Made by a program: the position numbers and the translations under genes
Notes under the pieces: model-generated
Seen by the model: only the letters and a program-made list of their open reading frames with translations
Databases searched by the model: none
Told to the model about the DNA's origin: nothing
Assembly (NCBI RefSeq): GCF_023151265.1
Contig: NZ_JAKLJH010000003.1
Location: forward strand, 1-37,213
Source: Flavobacterium sp.
GTDB taxonomy: Bacteria > Bacteroidota > Bacteroidia > Flavobacteriales > Flavobacteriaceae
DNA length: 37,213 nt
Direction: 5' to 3'
Shown: in pieces, positions 8,695 to 17,867 of the stretch
How the letters are laid out: every line of letters begins with the position of its first letter
Position numbering within the stretch: position 1 is the stretch's first letter

Positions 8695-10866
8695 TTATAA
8701 TTTTTCTTTGATGAAATTCGTCATTTTAGTGTACAATTGTAAGCGAGTTTTTCCGCCGTAAATTCCGTGGTTTTTATCTGGATAAATTGCCCAATCAAAT
8801 TGTTTGTTGGCTTGAACTAATGCTTCAACCATTTTCATAGTGTTTTGAACATGCACGTTATCATCAGCTGTTCCGTGAATTAATAAGAAGTTTCCTTTTA
8901 ATTTACTTACGTGATTGATTGGTGAATTGTTATCGTAACCACTTGCGTTTTCTTGCGGTGTTTGCATGTAACGCTCGGTGTAAATACTGTCATAATATCT
9001 CCAAGAAGTTACTGGAGCCACAGCAATTGCCATTTTGAACACATCTGCACCTTGAAACAAACAGTTAGACGACATGAATCCACCATAGCTCCATCCAAAA
9101 ATTCCAATTCTTGAAGCGTCAACGTAGTTGTATTTTCCGATTACTTTAGCAGCATCAATCTGGTCTTCTACTTCAAATTTTCCTAATTCTTTTTGTGTGC
9201 ATTTTTTAAAAGCAGCTCCTTTGAAACCTGTCCCTCTTCCATCCACACAAGCTACAATGTAACCTTGTTGTGCTAACATCATAAACCAATAATCATCAGT
9301 GCTATTCCAAGCATTATCCACTTGTTGTGAACCTGGTCCTGAATACTGATACATGAAAACTGGATATTTTTTATTTGGATCGAAATTTTTCGGTTTAATC
9401 ATCCAAGCGTTTAATTGATGCCCTTTTTCTGTAGTTAATACGAAAAACTCTTTTGGAATTACATCGTATTTTGCTAATTTTTGTTCAACAGCTTCATTAG
9501 AAACAATAGTTTTAACAACCGCTCCAGTTTTTGAATCGTTTAAAGTGTAAGTTGGCGCTGAAGTTGCGCTTGAATACGTATTGATGAAGAATTGGAAATT
9601 TGGACTAAAAGTTGCTGAATTTGTTCCTGTTTTTGATGACAATCTTACTTTTGATTTTCCATCCACTTTGATCGCGTAAACATCTCTGTTAATTGAACCA
9701 TTTTCCACAGATTGGTAGTAAATCATTCCTGATTTTTCATCGAAACCATAATAGTTAGTTACCTCCCATTTTCCAGAAGTAATTTGTTTTTTCAATTTAC
9801 CTGATTTATCGTAGTGGTAAATATGATTGAATCCGTCTTTTTCTGATGTCCAAATAAAACTGTTGTCTTTTAAAAACGTTAAGTTATCGGTAACATCAAT
9901 GTAAGCAGCGTCTTTTTCGTTTAAAACAATCTTTGTAGTTCCAACATTAGCATCAACAAAATGTAAATCTAGATTGTTTTGATGACGATTCATAACTTGA
10001 ACACTTAAAGTTGCAGCGTCATTCGTCCATTTGATTCTTGGGATATAAAAATCTTTGTAATTTCCTAAATTGATTTTCTTAGTAGTTCCTGATTTTAAAT
10101 CGAAAATATGCAACGAAACAATTGCATTTTTTTCACCCGCTTTTGGATATTTAAAAACAGTTTGTGTTGGATATAAACCTTCGTTATACATATCCATTGA
10201 AAACTCTGGAACTTCCGTTTCATCAAATTTGATATAAGCTATTTTTGTTCCAGTTACATTCCAATCATACGCTTTTACGAACGCAAATTCTTCTTCATAA
10301 ACCCAATCGGTAATACCATTGATGATTTTATTTTTTTGACCGTCTTGCGTAATTTGGATTTTAGCTCCAGAAACTAAATCATGTACATATAAATTATTTT
10401 CAAATGCATATGAAATCTTAGTCCCATCGGCGCTAAAAGTTGGTTCTTGAATTGCATTAGCCGTAAAACTACTTACCGTTTTTGAAGGAATATCATAAAT
10501 AAAATATTCAGCTGTGAAAGAATGACGGAAAATAGGATTTGATTTGGTTGCTATTAAAATCTTTTTCTCGTTTTTATCAAAAGAATAACTATCAATTGAT
10601 GTTACTTCTGAATGGTTTTTAGTATCAAAAAGAGTACTTACTTTTTCTAAAGTGGCAAAATCGTACAAATCGATTTGATAACTTTTAGAATTTCTATCGT
10701 AATTTAGAACCGTGTACTGATTGGTGTTCTTCATGGCGCTCAAAGCATCCATCCCTTTGGCTCTGAAGGCTCCGCCCCAAATTTCTTCTAACGTAATTTT
10801 TTGCTGCGCTACAACTGATAATGAGCTTGCTACAAAAAGTAAAATCGCTAAACTGTATTTTTTCAT
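8695..10866 (-). CDS. Dipeptidyl-peptidase IV-type S9 serine peptidase
   Basis: A 723-residue exported enzyme that removes N-terminal dipeptides, typically Xaa-Pro or Xaa-Ala. A signal peptide covers about residues 1-20, ending near VVAQQ. A beta-propeller DPPIV_N domain (about 80-480) holds the double-Glu segment DWVYEEEF, which in DPP IV anchors the substrate N-terminus. The C-terminal alpha/beta-hydrolase has GWSYGGF with nucleophile Ser593, an Asp in HGTADDNVH (about 668-669) and His700 in DKNHGI. All triad members are present and the length is normal for the family. It heads the peptide locus, followed on the same strand by three POT importers, which fits extracellular or periplasmic protein scavenging. 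Confidence 0.95.
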   Translation of the reverse strand: MKKYSLAILLFVASSLSVVAQQKITLEEIWGGAFRAKGMDALSAMKNTNQYTVLNYDRNSKSYQIDLYDFATLEKVSTLFDTKNHSEVTSIDSYSFDKNEKKILIATKSNPIFRHSFTAEYFIYDIPSKTVSSFTANAIQEPTFSADGTKISYAFENNLYVHDLVSGAKIQITQDGQKNKIINGITDWVYEEEFAFVKAYDWNVTGTKIAYIKFDETEVPEFSMDMYNEGLYPTQTVFKYPKAGEKNAIVSLHIFDLKSGTTKKINLGNYKDFYIPRIKWTNDAATLSVQVMNRHQNNLDLHFVDANVGTTKIVLNEKDAAYIDVTDNLTFLKDNSFIWTSEKDGFNHIYHYDKSGKLKKQITSGKWEVTNYYGFDEKSGMIYYQSVENGSINRDVYAIKVDGKSKVRLSSKTGTNSATFSPNFQFFINTYSSATSAPTYTLNDSKTGAVVKTIVSNEAVEQKLAKYDVIPKEFFVLTTEKGHQLNAWMIKPKNFDPNKKYPVFMYQYSGPGSQQVDNAWNSTDDYWFMMLAQQGYIVACVDGRGTGFKGAAFKKCTQKELGKFEVEDQIDAAKVIGKYNYVDASRIGIFGWSYGGFMSSNCLFQGADVFKMAIAVAPVTSWRYYDSIYTERYMQTPQENASGYDNNSPINHVSKLKGNFLLIHGTADDNVHVQNTMKMVEALVQANKQFDWAIYPDKNHGIYGGKTRLQLYTKMTNFIKEKL

Positions 10867-10976
10867 AATATTATGTTCTTAAAAAACTTCCAATTTTAGT
10901 GAAAATATATGAATTAACCATAATTTTAACTTGATTTAATAAACTTTTTGATTTTATAAAAATATTTAATTACATT

Positions 10977-10984
10977 TATATTTG
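10977..10984 (+). promoter_or_regulatory. -7 box for the hybrid histidine kinase gene
   Basis: TATATTTG matches TAnnTTTG and ends 18 bp before the ATG at 11003. The 136-bp gap is shared with the divergent peptidase gene, for which only a weaker TATATTTT-like box is visible on the minus strand at 10902-10909. Confidence 0.5.
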
Positions 10985-11002
10985 AAACGGTAACATCGCT
11001 AA

Positions 11003-14000
11003 ATGGCAGTAACTCTACAAAATGGATTCTTTTTTTTATCCAACATCTCGGCTGTTGCCAGTCTATATGTTTTTATTTATTTAATTTTATTATTAACCGT
11101 TTTTGGGTTGTTTTTTAACTTTCAATTAAAATCGACTAACATTGATTTTAGAACGTTACGAAATACCGTAAATCATCACTCTAACGCTCAATATCGCTAT
11201 TATTTTTTATACTTAGGATTAATCTTTCCTGTTGCCGAGCTTTTTAATTTAATTTTTAACGAATCTAAAAGTGTAAACTCATATTTCGAATTTCTTACAG
11301 GTGCTTTTTGTGTCTTTATCTTCATTGTAACATCAAAGAAAGAAGTTGCAAAATACAGCTTTATTATATTTCGTACCTGTTTTTTTTTACTTCTTGCAGC
11401 AACAGTTTTTAGCTTTTTTACAGAAAGCATAACCTTCTTATTGTTTTCAAAATACCTCCTTTTACTGTTTTTTGCATTTGCCATTTTTAAGAGATTTACA
11501 ACCTATCTTATTTTTATTGGCATTAACTTTCTTTTATTGTTTTTCCTAACGTTATTTAAAAACGAAGAAACAACAACTATCGTTACTCTTGTTAATGCGC
11601 TCTTTATAATTTTAGTAATTCACTTAGGTCAGATAATACGAAATATTAAAGCTAATGAAAGACTAATTTTTACACAAGACATTATAAACAACACAAACTC
11701 AATAATTATTGCAGCTGATAATTTAGGAAATGTTCAATATTGTAATGATTCTATAACTAAAATTTTAGGTTACACTCCAGAAGAAGTTTTAGGAAAAGCG
11801 TTTTGGTCTTTAACAGAAGATACCGAATTTGAAGCTGGAGATTATTCTAATAAATTTAAACCTAACTCCGTTTATTTTAGAAAACTAAAATGTAAAAATG
11901 GCGAATATAAGTTTATTCAATGGACCGATTTTAAACAAACAAACAACACCTATGTAGCAACTGGACAAGATGTTACTTCAAAAATTAGCTTAGAAACTAA
12001 ATATGCCAATTTAATTCAAAATGCTAAAGACATCATTTATGAAAGTGATCGATATGGCAATATTATTTATGCTAATAAATTTTCAATTCAAACATTAGGC
12101 TACCGATTAGAAGAGCTTTTAGGAAGACACTTTAGTGATTTTATTAGAGAAGATTTTAAAAGCACTGTATCAAAATTTTATATCGATTCTATCTCAGAAA
12201 CAGATGAGTTTGACATTTTAGAATTTCCGATAATTAAAAAGAATGGCGAAGAAATTTGGGTTTCGCAAAAAGTAACCATAAAAAGAGACGAAAATGATAT
12301 GGTCTCTGGTTTTTCATGTATTATTAGAGATATAACAGCTACAAAACTTTTAGAGTTAGAGGAACACAAACGAATAGAAGAAATAAGCAGATTAAACAAC
12401 GTTTCTAACAAACTATCTACCTTAAACTTCTTAACATTTCCAAATTTAGACGCCTTAATTCAACATATTTGTAAAGAAACTGCTATTGGATTAAAAATTG
12501 ACCGTGTGGCGCTTTGGAATTATGAGGAAGACCAAATTGATTTAAAAAACATTTATGTACATAGCGAAGACAAACATTATGCAGATTTATCAATTCCTAA
12601 GAGAAATATTAGCAACTACATTTCAAACATTGAATCGCAACCAATAATTATTGCTTCAAATGTGTTTAAAGATGAATCTCTTAAAGAATTTACAATTGAA
12701 TATTTCCCTAAGTACGATATTAAATCATTACTAGACATTCCTATTTACATTGGTGGAGAGCTAAATAATATTTTGTGTTTAGAAGCTACTCACGAGTTCA
12801 GATACTGGACAAACGAAGACATTAACTTTTGTAAAACCGTTGCCGAAATTATAGCGTTAGCAATAGAAACTACAAGAAGAAAAAACGCTGAAAATCAAAT
12901 TATATATAAAAATGAAATTTTAACTGCAATTGCTAACGTAACTAGTAACTTACTAATTCACAAAGACAAAGATGATATTTTTGATGTTTCAATTGAACAA
13001 ATAGGTAAAGTATTAAAAGTAGATCGTTTGTATTATTTTGAAAATGACATCAAAACGAATTTGATGAGTCAACGCTTTGAATGGGTTTCTGAAACAGATT
13101 TAGCTGAGATAGACAATCCATTGTTACAAAATATTCCACACGAAGAATTTGCAGATTTCATGCAAATCATATTAAACAAAAAACCGTACCTAAATTTAAC
13201 CAAGAATGTTCCTGAAAGCAATTTTAAAGATTTATTAATTGACCAAAACATTGTTTCAATTTTAATAATTCCTCTTTTTGACAAGGAAACTTTTATCGGT
13301 TTCATTGGATTTGATGATTGTAAAAACGAACGCATTTGGACCGAAGAAGAAATTAGTATTCTACTTACACTTGCAAACAATATTGCCTCTACAATCATAA
13401 GAATCAACAACGAAAAAGCAATTGCAGAAAGTGAAGAAAAATTTAGATTATTAGCCAATAACATTCCTGCTTCTGTTTTCTTAGTTAAATATGATACTGC
13501 TCGAACAAAAGTTTATCTAAATGATGAAATTGAAAAATTAACAGGATACCATCGTGATGATTTTATGAGCAATAAAATTTCGCTACTCGATTTGTATCAT
13601 CCTGACGAGAAAGAAGAATTAAGACTCATCATTGACGAAGCTTTACACAACAGAAAACCCTATAAAGCAACGTGTAGAATTAGACGAAAAGACGGGAATT
13701 ATGTTTGGATTGAAGAATATGGCGAAGGAATTATCATCAACAATGTAATTGCTTACATTGAAGGCGTATTAATTGATATCACAGAAAGAAAAGTAGCCGA
13801 AGAAGCCGTTATTGCAAAAGAATTAGCCGAATCTTCTAACAAAGCAAAATCAGAATTCTTGGCAAATATGAGCCATGAAATTAGAACGCCTTTAAATGGA
13901 ATTATTGGCTTTAGTAATTTGCTTTTAAACTCCGATTTAACTGAAATTCAAAAACAACATTTAGAAACGGTTAATCAATCAGCTTCCACACTTCTTGATG

Positions 14001-15343
14001 TAGTAAATGATATTTTAGACATTTCTAAAATTGAAGCTGGAAAATTAATCATCGACAAAGAAAAAACAAGCTTGCACACCATCATCAATCAATGTATTGA
14101 TATGATGAAATTTATGGCGCATCAAAAAAACTTGGAACTTATTGTAAATATTCACGAAGAAGTACACTGCGCTATTTGGGTTGATGAAATGCGACTAAAA
14201 CAAATTCTACAAAACTTATTAAACAATGCGATTAAATTTACTCAAAAAGGACAAATCGAATTAGAAGTTTCTGCAACAAACTTAAACGAAAACACCTCAA
14301 AAATTAGATTTAGCATTAAAGACACCGGAATAGGAATTAAAAAAGAAAATAAGAAAAAAATTCTTGAAGCTTTTACTCAAGAAGACAATTCTACAACTCG
14401 AAATTATGGCGGAACTGGGCTTGGGTTAACCATCACCAACAGTCTTTTAAAATTAATGAACAGCAAATTAGAAATTGAAAGCGAACTTAATGCTGGATCA
14501 ACTTTTAGCTTTGAATTGCTATTAAAATCTGAATTATGCAACTATCATTTATCTGCTAACAGTCATAAATATAAAAAAGCCTTAATTATTGAAGACAATA
14601 AACTTGTTTCTTCAATAATTAAAAACATGTTACAATGTTATAATATTGAAGCAGAATCATACGAAAATAGTATCGAAACTATTTCAAAATTTATCCTAGA
14701 AAATCAAATCGATTTATTGCTTTTAGATTTAGAATATTTGTCAGAAGAAATAACAACTAAAATCATAAATAAATTAAGTAATTTACCAAATCTTTCGGTA
14801 ATTGTGATGCAAAACTCCAATTCAAAATTTAATGAAACTAGTAGTTACAAAAACGCTCAAAGCATTATAAAACCAATAAAACACGAAGCTTTACAAAACT
14901 ACCTTAATCAAAACAATTCCGAAAAACAACAACCCATTAAAACAATTAAAGAAGAAGTTTCTACGGATTCCGTTAGCATCTTAATAGTTGACGACAACAA
15001 AATTAATATGCTATTAACCAAAACTTTAATCAGAAACAAAGTACCAAACAGCATTATTTACGAGGCAAGAAATGGTCAAGAAGCTGTTGATTTAGCAATA
15101 AAAAACAAACCCGATATCATTTTCATGGATATTCAAATGCCAATAATGAACGGCTATGAAGCAACAACAGAAATAAGAAAAACAAATCCAAACACAATCA
15201 TTATTGCCATTACTGCTGGAATTATTACGGGCGAAAAAGAAAAATGTTTAGAAGTTGGGATGAATGATTTTATCATTAAACCAATTGATAAAATTTTATT
15301 TGAAACCACTTTATTTAAATGGATAAATAGTCTTCCTAATTAA
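11003..15343 (+). CDS. Membrane-bound hybrid sensor histidine kinase, PAS/PAS/GAF/GAF/PAS/HisKA/HATPase/REC/REC
   Basis: 1446 residues. The N-terminal part (about 10-205) is mostly hydrophobic with about six to seven helices and may be a membrane sensor. Next come two PAS/PAC units (about 220-330 and 335-450), two GAF-like units (about 470-625 and 635-800) and a third PAS with a KDGNYVWIEEYGEG PAC end (about 815-930). The kinase core has the H box NMSHEIRTPLNG with phospho-His958, then NLLNNAIKFTQKG, DTGIGI and GGTGLGLTI. Two receiver domains follow. The first (about 1185-1300) has acceptor Asp1242 but Met-Gln where the usual Thr/Ser stands. The second is canonical, with VDDN, Asp1376 in MDIQMP and a KP motif. 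No output domain or cognate regulator gene is adjacent, so the signal and target are unknown. Confidence 0.93.
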   Translation: MAVTLQNGFFFLSNISAVASLYVFIYLILLLTVFGLFFNFQLKSTNIDFRTLRNTVNHHSNAQYRYYFLYLGLIFPVAELFNLIFNESKSVNSYFEFLTGAFCVFIFIVTSKKEVAKYSFIIFRTCFFLLLAATVFSFFTESITFLLFSKYLLLLFFAFAIFKRFTTYLIFIGINFLLLFFLTLFKNEETTTIVTLVNALFIILVIHLGQIIRNIKANERLIFTQDIINNTNSIIIAADNLGNVQYCNDSITKILGYTPEEVLGKAFWSLTEDTEFEAGDYSNKFKPNSVYFRKLKCKNGEYKFIQWTDFKQTNNTYVATGQDVTSKISLETKYANLIQNAKDIIYESDRYGNIIYANKFSIQTLGYRLEELLGRHFSDFIREDFKSTVSKFYIDSISETDEFDILEFPIIKKNGEEIWVSQKVTIKRDENDMVSGFSCIIRDITATKLLELEEHKRIEEISRLNNVSNKLSTLNFLTFPNLDALIQHICKETAIGLKIDRVALWNYEEDQIDLKNIYVHSEDKHYADLSIPKRNISNYISNIESQPIIIASNVFKDESLKEFTIEYFPKYDIKSLLDIPIYIGGELNNILCLEATHEFRYWTNEDINFCKTVAEIIALAIETTRRKNAENQIIYKNEILTAIANVTSNLLIHKDKDDIFDVSIEQIGKVLKVDRLYYFENDIKTNLMSQRFEWVSETDLAEIDNPLLQNIPHEEFADFMQIILNKKPYLNLTKNVPESNFKDLLIDQNIVSILIIPLFDKETFIGFIGFDDCKNERIWTEEEISILLTLANNIASTIIRINNEKAIAESEEKFRLLANNIPASVFLVKYDTARTKVYLNDEIEKLTGYHRDDFMSNKISLLDLYHPDEKEELRLIIDEALHNRKPYKATCRIRRKDGNYVWIEEYGEGIIINNVIAYIEGVLIDITERKVAEEAVIAKELAESSNKAKSEFLANMSHEIRTPLNGIIGFSNLLLNSDLTEIQKQHLETVNQSASTLLDVVNDILDISKIEAGKLIIDKEKTSLHTIINQCIDMMKFMAHQKNLELIVNIHEEVHCAIWVDEMRLKQILQNLLNNAIKFTQKGQIELEVSATNLNENTSKIRFSIKDTGIGIKKENKKKILEAFTQEDNSTTRNYGGTGLGLTITNSLLKLMNSKLEIESELNAGSTFSFELLLKSELCNYHLSANSHKYKKALIIEDNKLVSSIIKNMLQCYNIEAESYENSIETISKFILENQIDLLLLDLEYLSEEITTKIINKLSNLPNLSVIVMQNSNSKFNETSSYKNAQSIIKPIKHEALQNYLNQNNSEKQQPIKTIKEEVSTDSVSILIVDDNKINMLLTKTLIRNKVPNSIIYEARNGQEAVDLAIKNKPDIIFMDIQMPIMNGYEATTEIRKTNPNTIIIAITAGIITGEKEKCLEVGMNDFIIKPIDKILFETTLFKWINSLPN

Positions 15344-15352
15344 TCCAATTAG

Positions 15353-15360
15353 TATCTTTG
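15353..15360 (+). promoter_or_regulatory. -7 box for the HMG-CoA reductase gene
   Basis: TATCTTTG fits TAnnTTTG exactly and ends 27 bp before the ATG at 15388. It lies just after the kinase stop codon, so a -33 element would fall inside the end of the kinase gene. It suggests that HMG-CoA reductase has its own promoter. Confidence 0.55.
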
Positions 15361-15387
15361 CCTTCTATTTGAAAAAAATTCACCGCT

Positions 15388-16704
15388 ATGAATCAAAATG
15401 TTAAAGGCTTTTCAAAATTATCTAAAGAAGAAAAAATAAATTGGATTACAAATACGTATTTCGTAAATCCAGAAGAAGCAAAAGAAAGCATCACTAAATA
15501 TTGGAATTCAGACGAAAACTTACAAAAGCTTCACGACGAATTCATCGAAAATACCTTAACTAATTTTTATCTTCCATATGGAGTAGCGCCAAACTTTACC
15601 ATTAACGGAAAAAGCTATACAATTCCAATGGCAATTGAAGAAAGCTCGGTTGTTGCAGCAGCATCAAAAGCAGCAAAATTTTGGGGTGAAAGAGGTGGAT
15701 TTAAAGCTACCATTATCAATACTGAAAAAATTGGTCAAGTACATTTTCTTTTCAATGGAAATTCAGAAAAATTAACTGCTTTTTTCAATAAAATAAAACC
15801 AACTTTCTTCGATGAAACACAAGAAATTACCAAAAACATGCAAAAGCGTGGTGGCGGAATTTTAGACATCGAACTAAGAGATAAAACCCATGAAATTCCA
15901 AATTATTATCAACTTCATGCTACTTTCAACACTAAAGATAGCATGGGTGCGAATTTCATCAATACGTGTTTAGAGCAATTTGCTAAAACATTAGAAAATC
16001 AAGCGCAGGAATATTCCGATTTTACTTCGGATGAAAAAAACATTCAAATTGTAATGAGTATTCTGAGCAATTTTGTACCAAATTGTGTCGTTCGAGTTGA
16101 AGTTTCTTGTCCTATAAACCAACTTTCAGACGATAAAAATATAGATTCAGCTGAATTTGCTCAAAAATTTGCAACCGCTGTACGAATTGCAGAAGTAGAA
16201 CCTTTCCGTGCTGTAACGCACAACAAAGGCATCATGAACGGAATTGACGCCGTAGTTTTGGCAACTGGAAATGACTTCAGAGCTGTTGAAGCTGGTATTC
16301 ATGCTTATGCTAGTAAATCAGGACAATATTCGAGTTTATCACATGTAAAAATTGAAAACGATATTTTTACTTTTTGGATGGAAATTCCGTTAGCATTAGG
16401 AACCGTTGGAGGTTTAACTTCGTTACACCCATTAGTTAAATTCTCTATGGAATTGCTAGGAAAACCTTCTGCGGAAGAATTAATGCAAATTGTAGCAGCC
16501 GCTGGATTAGCTCAAAATTTTGCAGCACTTCGTTCTTTAACCACAACGGGAATCCAACAAGGACACATGAAAATGCATTTGATGAATATCTTAAACCAAC
16601 ATCAAGCTACCAAAGAAGAGAAACAAAAAGTCTTAGATTATTTCAAAGACACAACCGTTTCGCATAGTTTAGTAGTTGACTATTTGGAAAAAATTAGAAG
16701 TTAA
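15388..16704 (+). CDS. mvaA: Hydroxymethylglutaryl-CoA reductase, class II type
   Basis: Converts HMG-CoA to mevalonate, the committed step of the mevalonate route to isoprenoids. The 438 residues show class II HMGR motifs: EESSVVAAAS (84-93), DSMGANFINT (184-193), HNKGIMNGIDAV with Lys280, GNDFRAVEAG with Asp296, and QGHMKMH with His393. The Lys-Asp-His spacing matches the Pseudomonas mevalonii enzyme (Lys267, Asp283, His381) almost exactly. Class II was first described as degradative. In Flavobacteriaceae, which rely on the mevalonate pathway, a biosynthetic role is more likely, and the adjacent GHMP kinase supports this. The two genes overlap by 1 bp (TAATG). Confidence 0.93.
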   Translation: MNQNVKGFSKLSKEEKINWITNTYFVNPEEAKESITKYWNSDENLQKLHDEFIENTLTNFYLPYGVAPNFTINGKSYTIPMAIEESSVVAAASKAAKFWGERGGFKATIINTEKIGQVHFLFNGNSEKLTAFFNKIKPTFFDETQEITKNMQKRGGGILDIELRDKTHEIPNYYQLHATFNTKDSMGANFINTCLEQFAKTLENQAQEYSDFTSDEKNIQIVMSILSNFVPNCVVRVEVSCPINQLSDDKNIDSAEFAQKFATAVRIAEVEPFRAVTHNKGIMNGIDAVVLATGNDFRAVEAGIHAYASKSGQYSSLSHVKIENDIFTFWMEIPLALGTVGGLTSLHPLVKFSMELLGKPSAEELMQIVAAAGLAQNFAALRSLTTTGIQQGHMKMHLMNILNQHQATKEEKQKVLDYFKDTTVSHSLVVDYLEKIRS

Positions 16705-17618
16705 TGAAAACCCAAACTTTTTACAGTAACGGAAAATTACTCATCACAGGCGAATACGTTGTTTTAGATGGCGCTAAAGCATTGGCTTTACCAACAAAAT
16801 TCGGACAAAGTTTAGTCGTTAAATCAGGTAAAAATCATCAAATTAAATGGACGAGTTTTGATTCGGATAAAAGTATTTGGTTCCAAGATGCAATTTCCTA
16901 TGAAGAAATTAAAAGCAAACTAGAAAACGAAATTAATTCCGCCGTAAAAAACACTTTGATTGAAATTTTACATCAGGCATATATTCAAAATCCAACATTT
17001 TTACAAAAAGAAGGGTACGAAATTGAAACTCATTTAACTTTTCCAAGACTTTGGGGTTTAGGCACCTCTTCTACATTAATAAACAGCATTGGAGATTGGC
17101 TAAATATTGATGCCTTTGAATTATTACAAAAAAGTTTTGGTGGAAGCGGTTATGACATCGCTTGTGCGAAATCAAATTCGCCAATTGTATATCATCTAGA
17201 AAATGAAACACCGCATTTCAAAGCGATTCATTTCAATCCATCATTCAAAGAAAACATTCATTTTGTGTATTTGAATCAGAAGCAAAGCAGCAAGCTGGCA
17301 ATTGCGAATTATATGTCGAAACACCATCATGTAAACGCTGTAATTTCAAAAATCAACACCATAACTTACGACACCATAGATTGCAAAGAAGGAAAAGAAT
17401 TTGCCAAACAAATGGAAAAACATGAAATAATCATGAGTGATGTTTTAGAAATTGAAACCATTCAAGAAAAACTTTTTCCAGATTTTAAAGGTGTAATTAA
17501 AAGCTTAGGGGCTTGGGGTGGCGATTTTGTAATGGCAATTTCTAAAGACAATCCAACAGAATACTTCAAAGAAAAAGGCTACTCAGTGGTCCTTTCTTAC
17601 GAAGAAATGATTTTATAA
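16704..17618 (+). CDS. GYDIA-type GHMP kinase, likely mevalonate-pathway
   Basis: A 304-residue GHMP superfamily kinase. The N-terminal motif is SNGKLLITGEYVVLDGAKALALP (about 8-30, mevalonate kinase-like). The ATP-binding motif 2 is the variant RLWGLGTSST, followed by the SGYDIACAKS segment that gives the family its name, and a C-terminal SLGAWGGDFVMA motif 3. Overlap with the HMG-CoA reductase stop codon suggests translational coupling and a substrate made from mevalonate, either mevalonate or phosphomevalonate. Which of the two cannot be told from the sequence. The bidirectional terminator at 17647 closes the unit. Confidence 0.88.
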   Translation: MKTQTFYSNGKLLITGEYVVLDGAKALALPTKFGQSLVVKSGKNHQIKWTSFDSDKSIWFQDAISYEEIKSKLENEINSAVKNTLIEILHQAYIQNPTFLQKEGYEIETHLTFPRLWGLGTSSTLINSIGDWLNIDAFELLQKSFGGSGYDIACAKSNSPIVYHLENETPHFKAIHFNPSFKENIHFVYLNQKQSSKLAIANYMSKHHHVNAVISKINTITYDTIDCKEGKEFAKQMEKHEIIMSDVLEIETIQEKLFPDFKGVIKSLGAWGGDFVMAISKDNPTEYFKEKGYSVVLSYEEMIL

Positions 17619-17646
17619 TCCTATTTTAAAACCGACATAAAACAAA

Positions 17647-17670
17647 AAAACCACTCGAATGAGTGGTTTT
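17647..17670. terminator. Bidirectional terminator between the GHMP kinase gene and tRNA-Phe
   Basis: AAAACCACTC (17647-17656), loop GAAT, GAGTGGTTTT (17661-17670): a perfect 10-bp stem. Minus-strand reading is followed by seven T's, which suits the tRNA transcript. Plus-strand reading gives a run of five T's, which suits the kinase transcript. Confidence 0.85.
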
Positions 17671-17672
17671 TG

Positions 17673-17745
17673 TGGTACCTCCAGGGATCGAACCAGGGAC
17701 ACATGGATTTTCAGTCCATTGCTCTACCATCTGAGCTAAGGTACC
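17673..17745 (-). tRNA. tRNA-Phe (anticodon GAA)
   Basis: 73 nt on the minus strand. The acceptor stem GGTACCT pairs perfectly with AGGTACC, and A73 is the discriminator. The D-arm contains AGCTCAGATGGTAGAGC, the anticodon loop is CTGAAAA with GAA at 34-36, and the T-arm has GGTTCGATCC. CCA is not encoded and must be added by CCA transferase. No other tRNA is adjacent. Confidence 0.96.
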
Positions 17746-17840
17746 TTTACAATTTAGAGCATTACTGCTTGTTGATTGCGGGTGCAAATATAGAACGATT
17801 TTTATATTTTCCAAAACAAATAATAAAAAAAATCAATTTG

Positions 17841-17848
17841 TATATTTG
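17841..17848 (+). promoter_or_regulatory. -7 box for coaX and the envelope gene run
   Basis: TATATTTG matches TAnnTTTG and ends 19 bp before the coaX ATG at 17868. It would drive coaX and the tightly packed genes after it. Confidence 0.55.
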
Positions 17849-17867
17849 CACTTCATAAAACAAAACC

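Noticed and set aside
11390..11398. T9 tract in the kinase coding region as a phase-variation site
   Set aside because: The frame is intact, the tract encodes a hydrophobic helix in AT-rich DNA, and no switch-type gene context exists.
17626..17814. 62-residue minus-strand frame across the tRNA
   Set aside because: It is the tRNA-Phe sequence read as protein (the MVEQWTENPCVPGSIPGG pattern is a well-known tRNA artefact).
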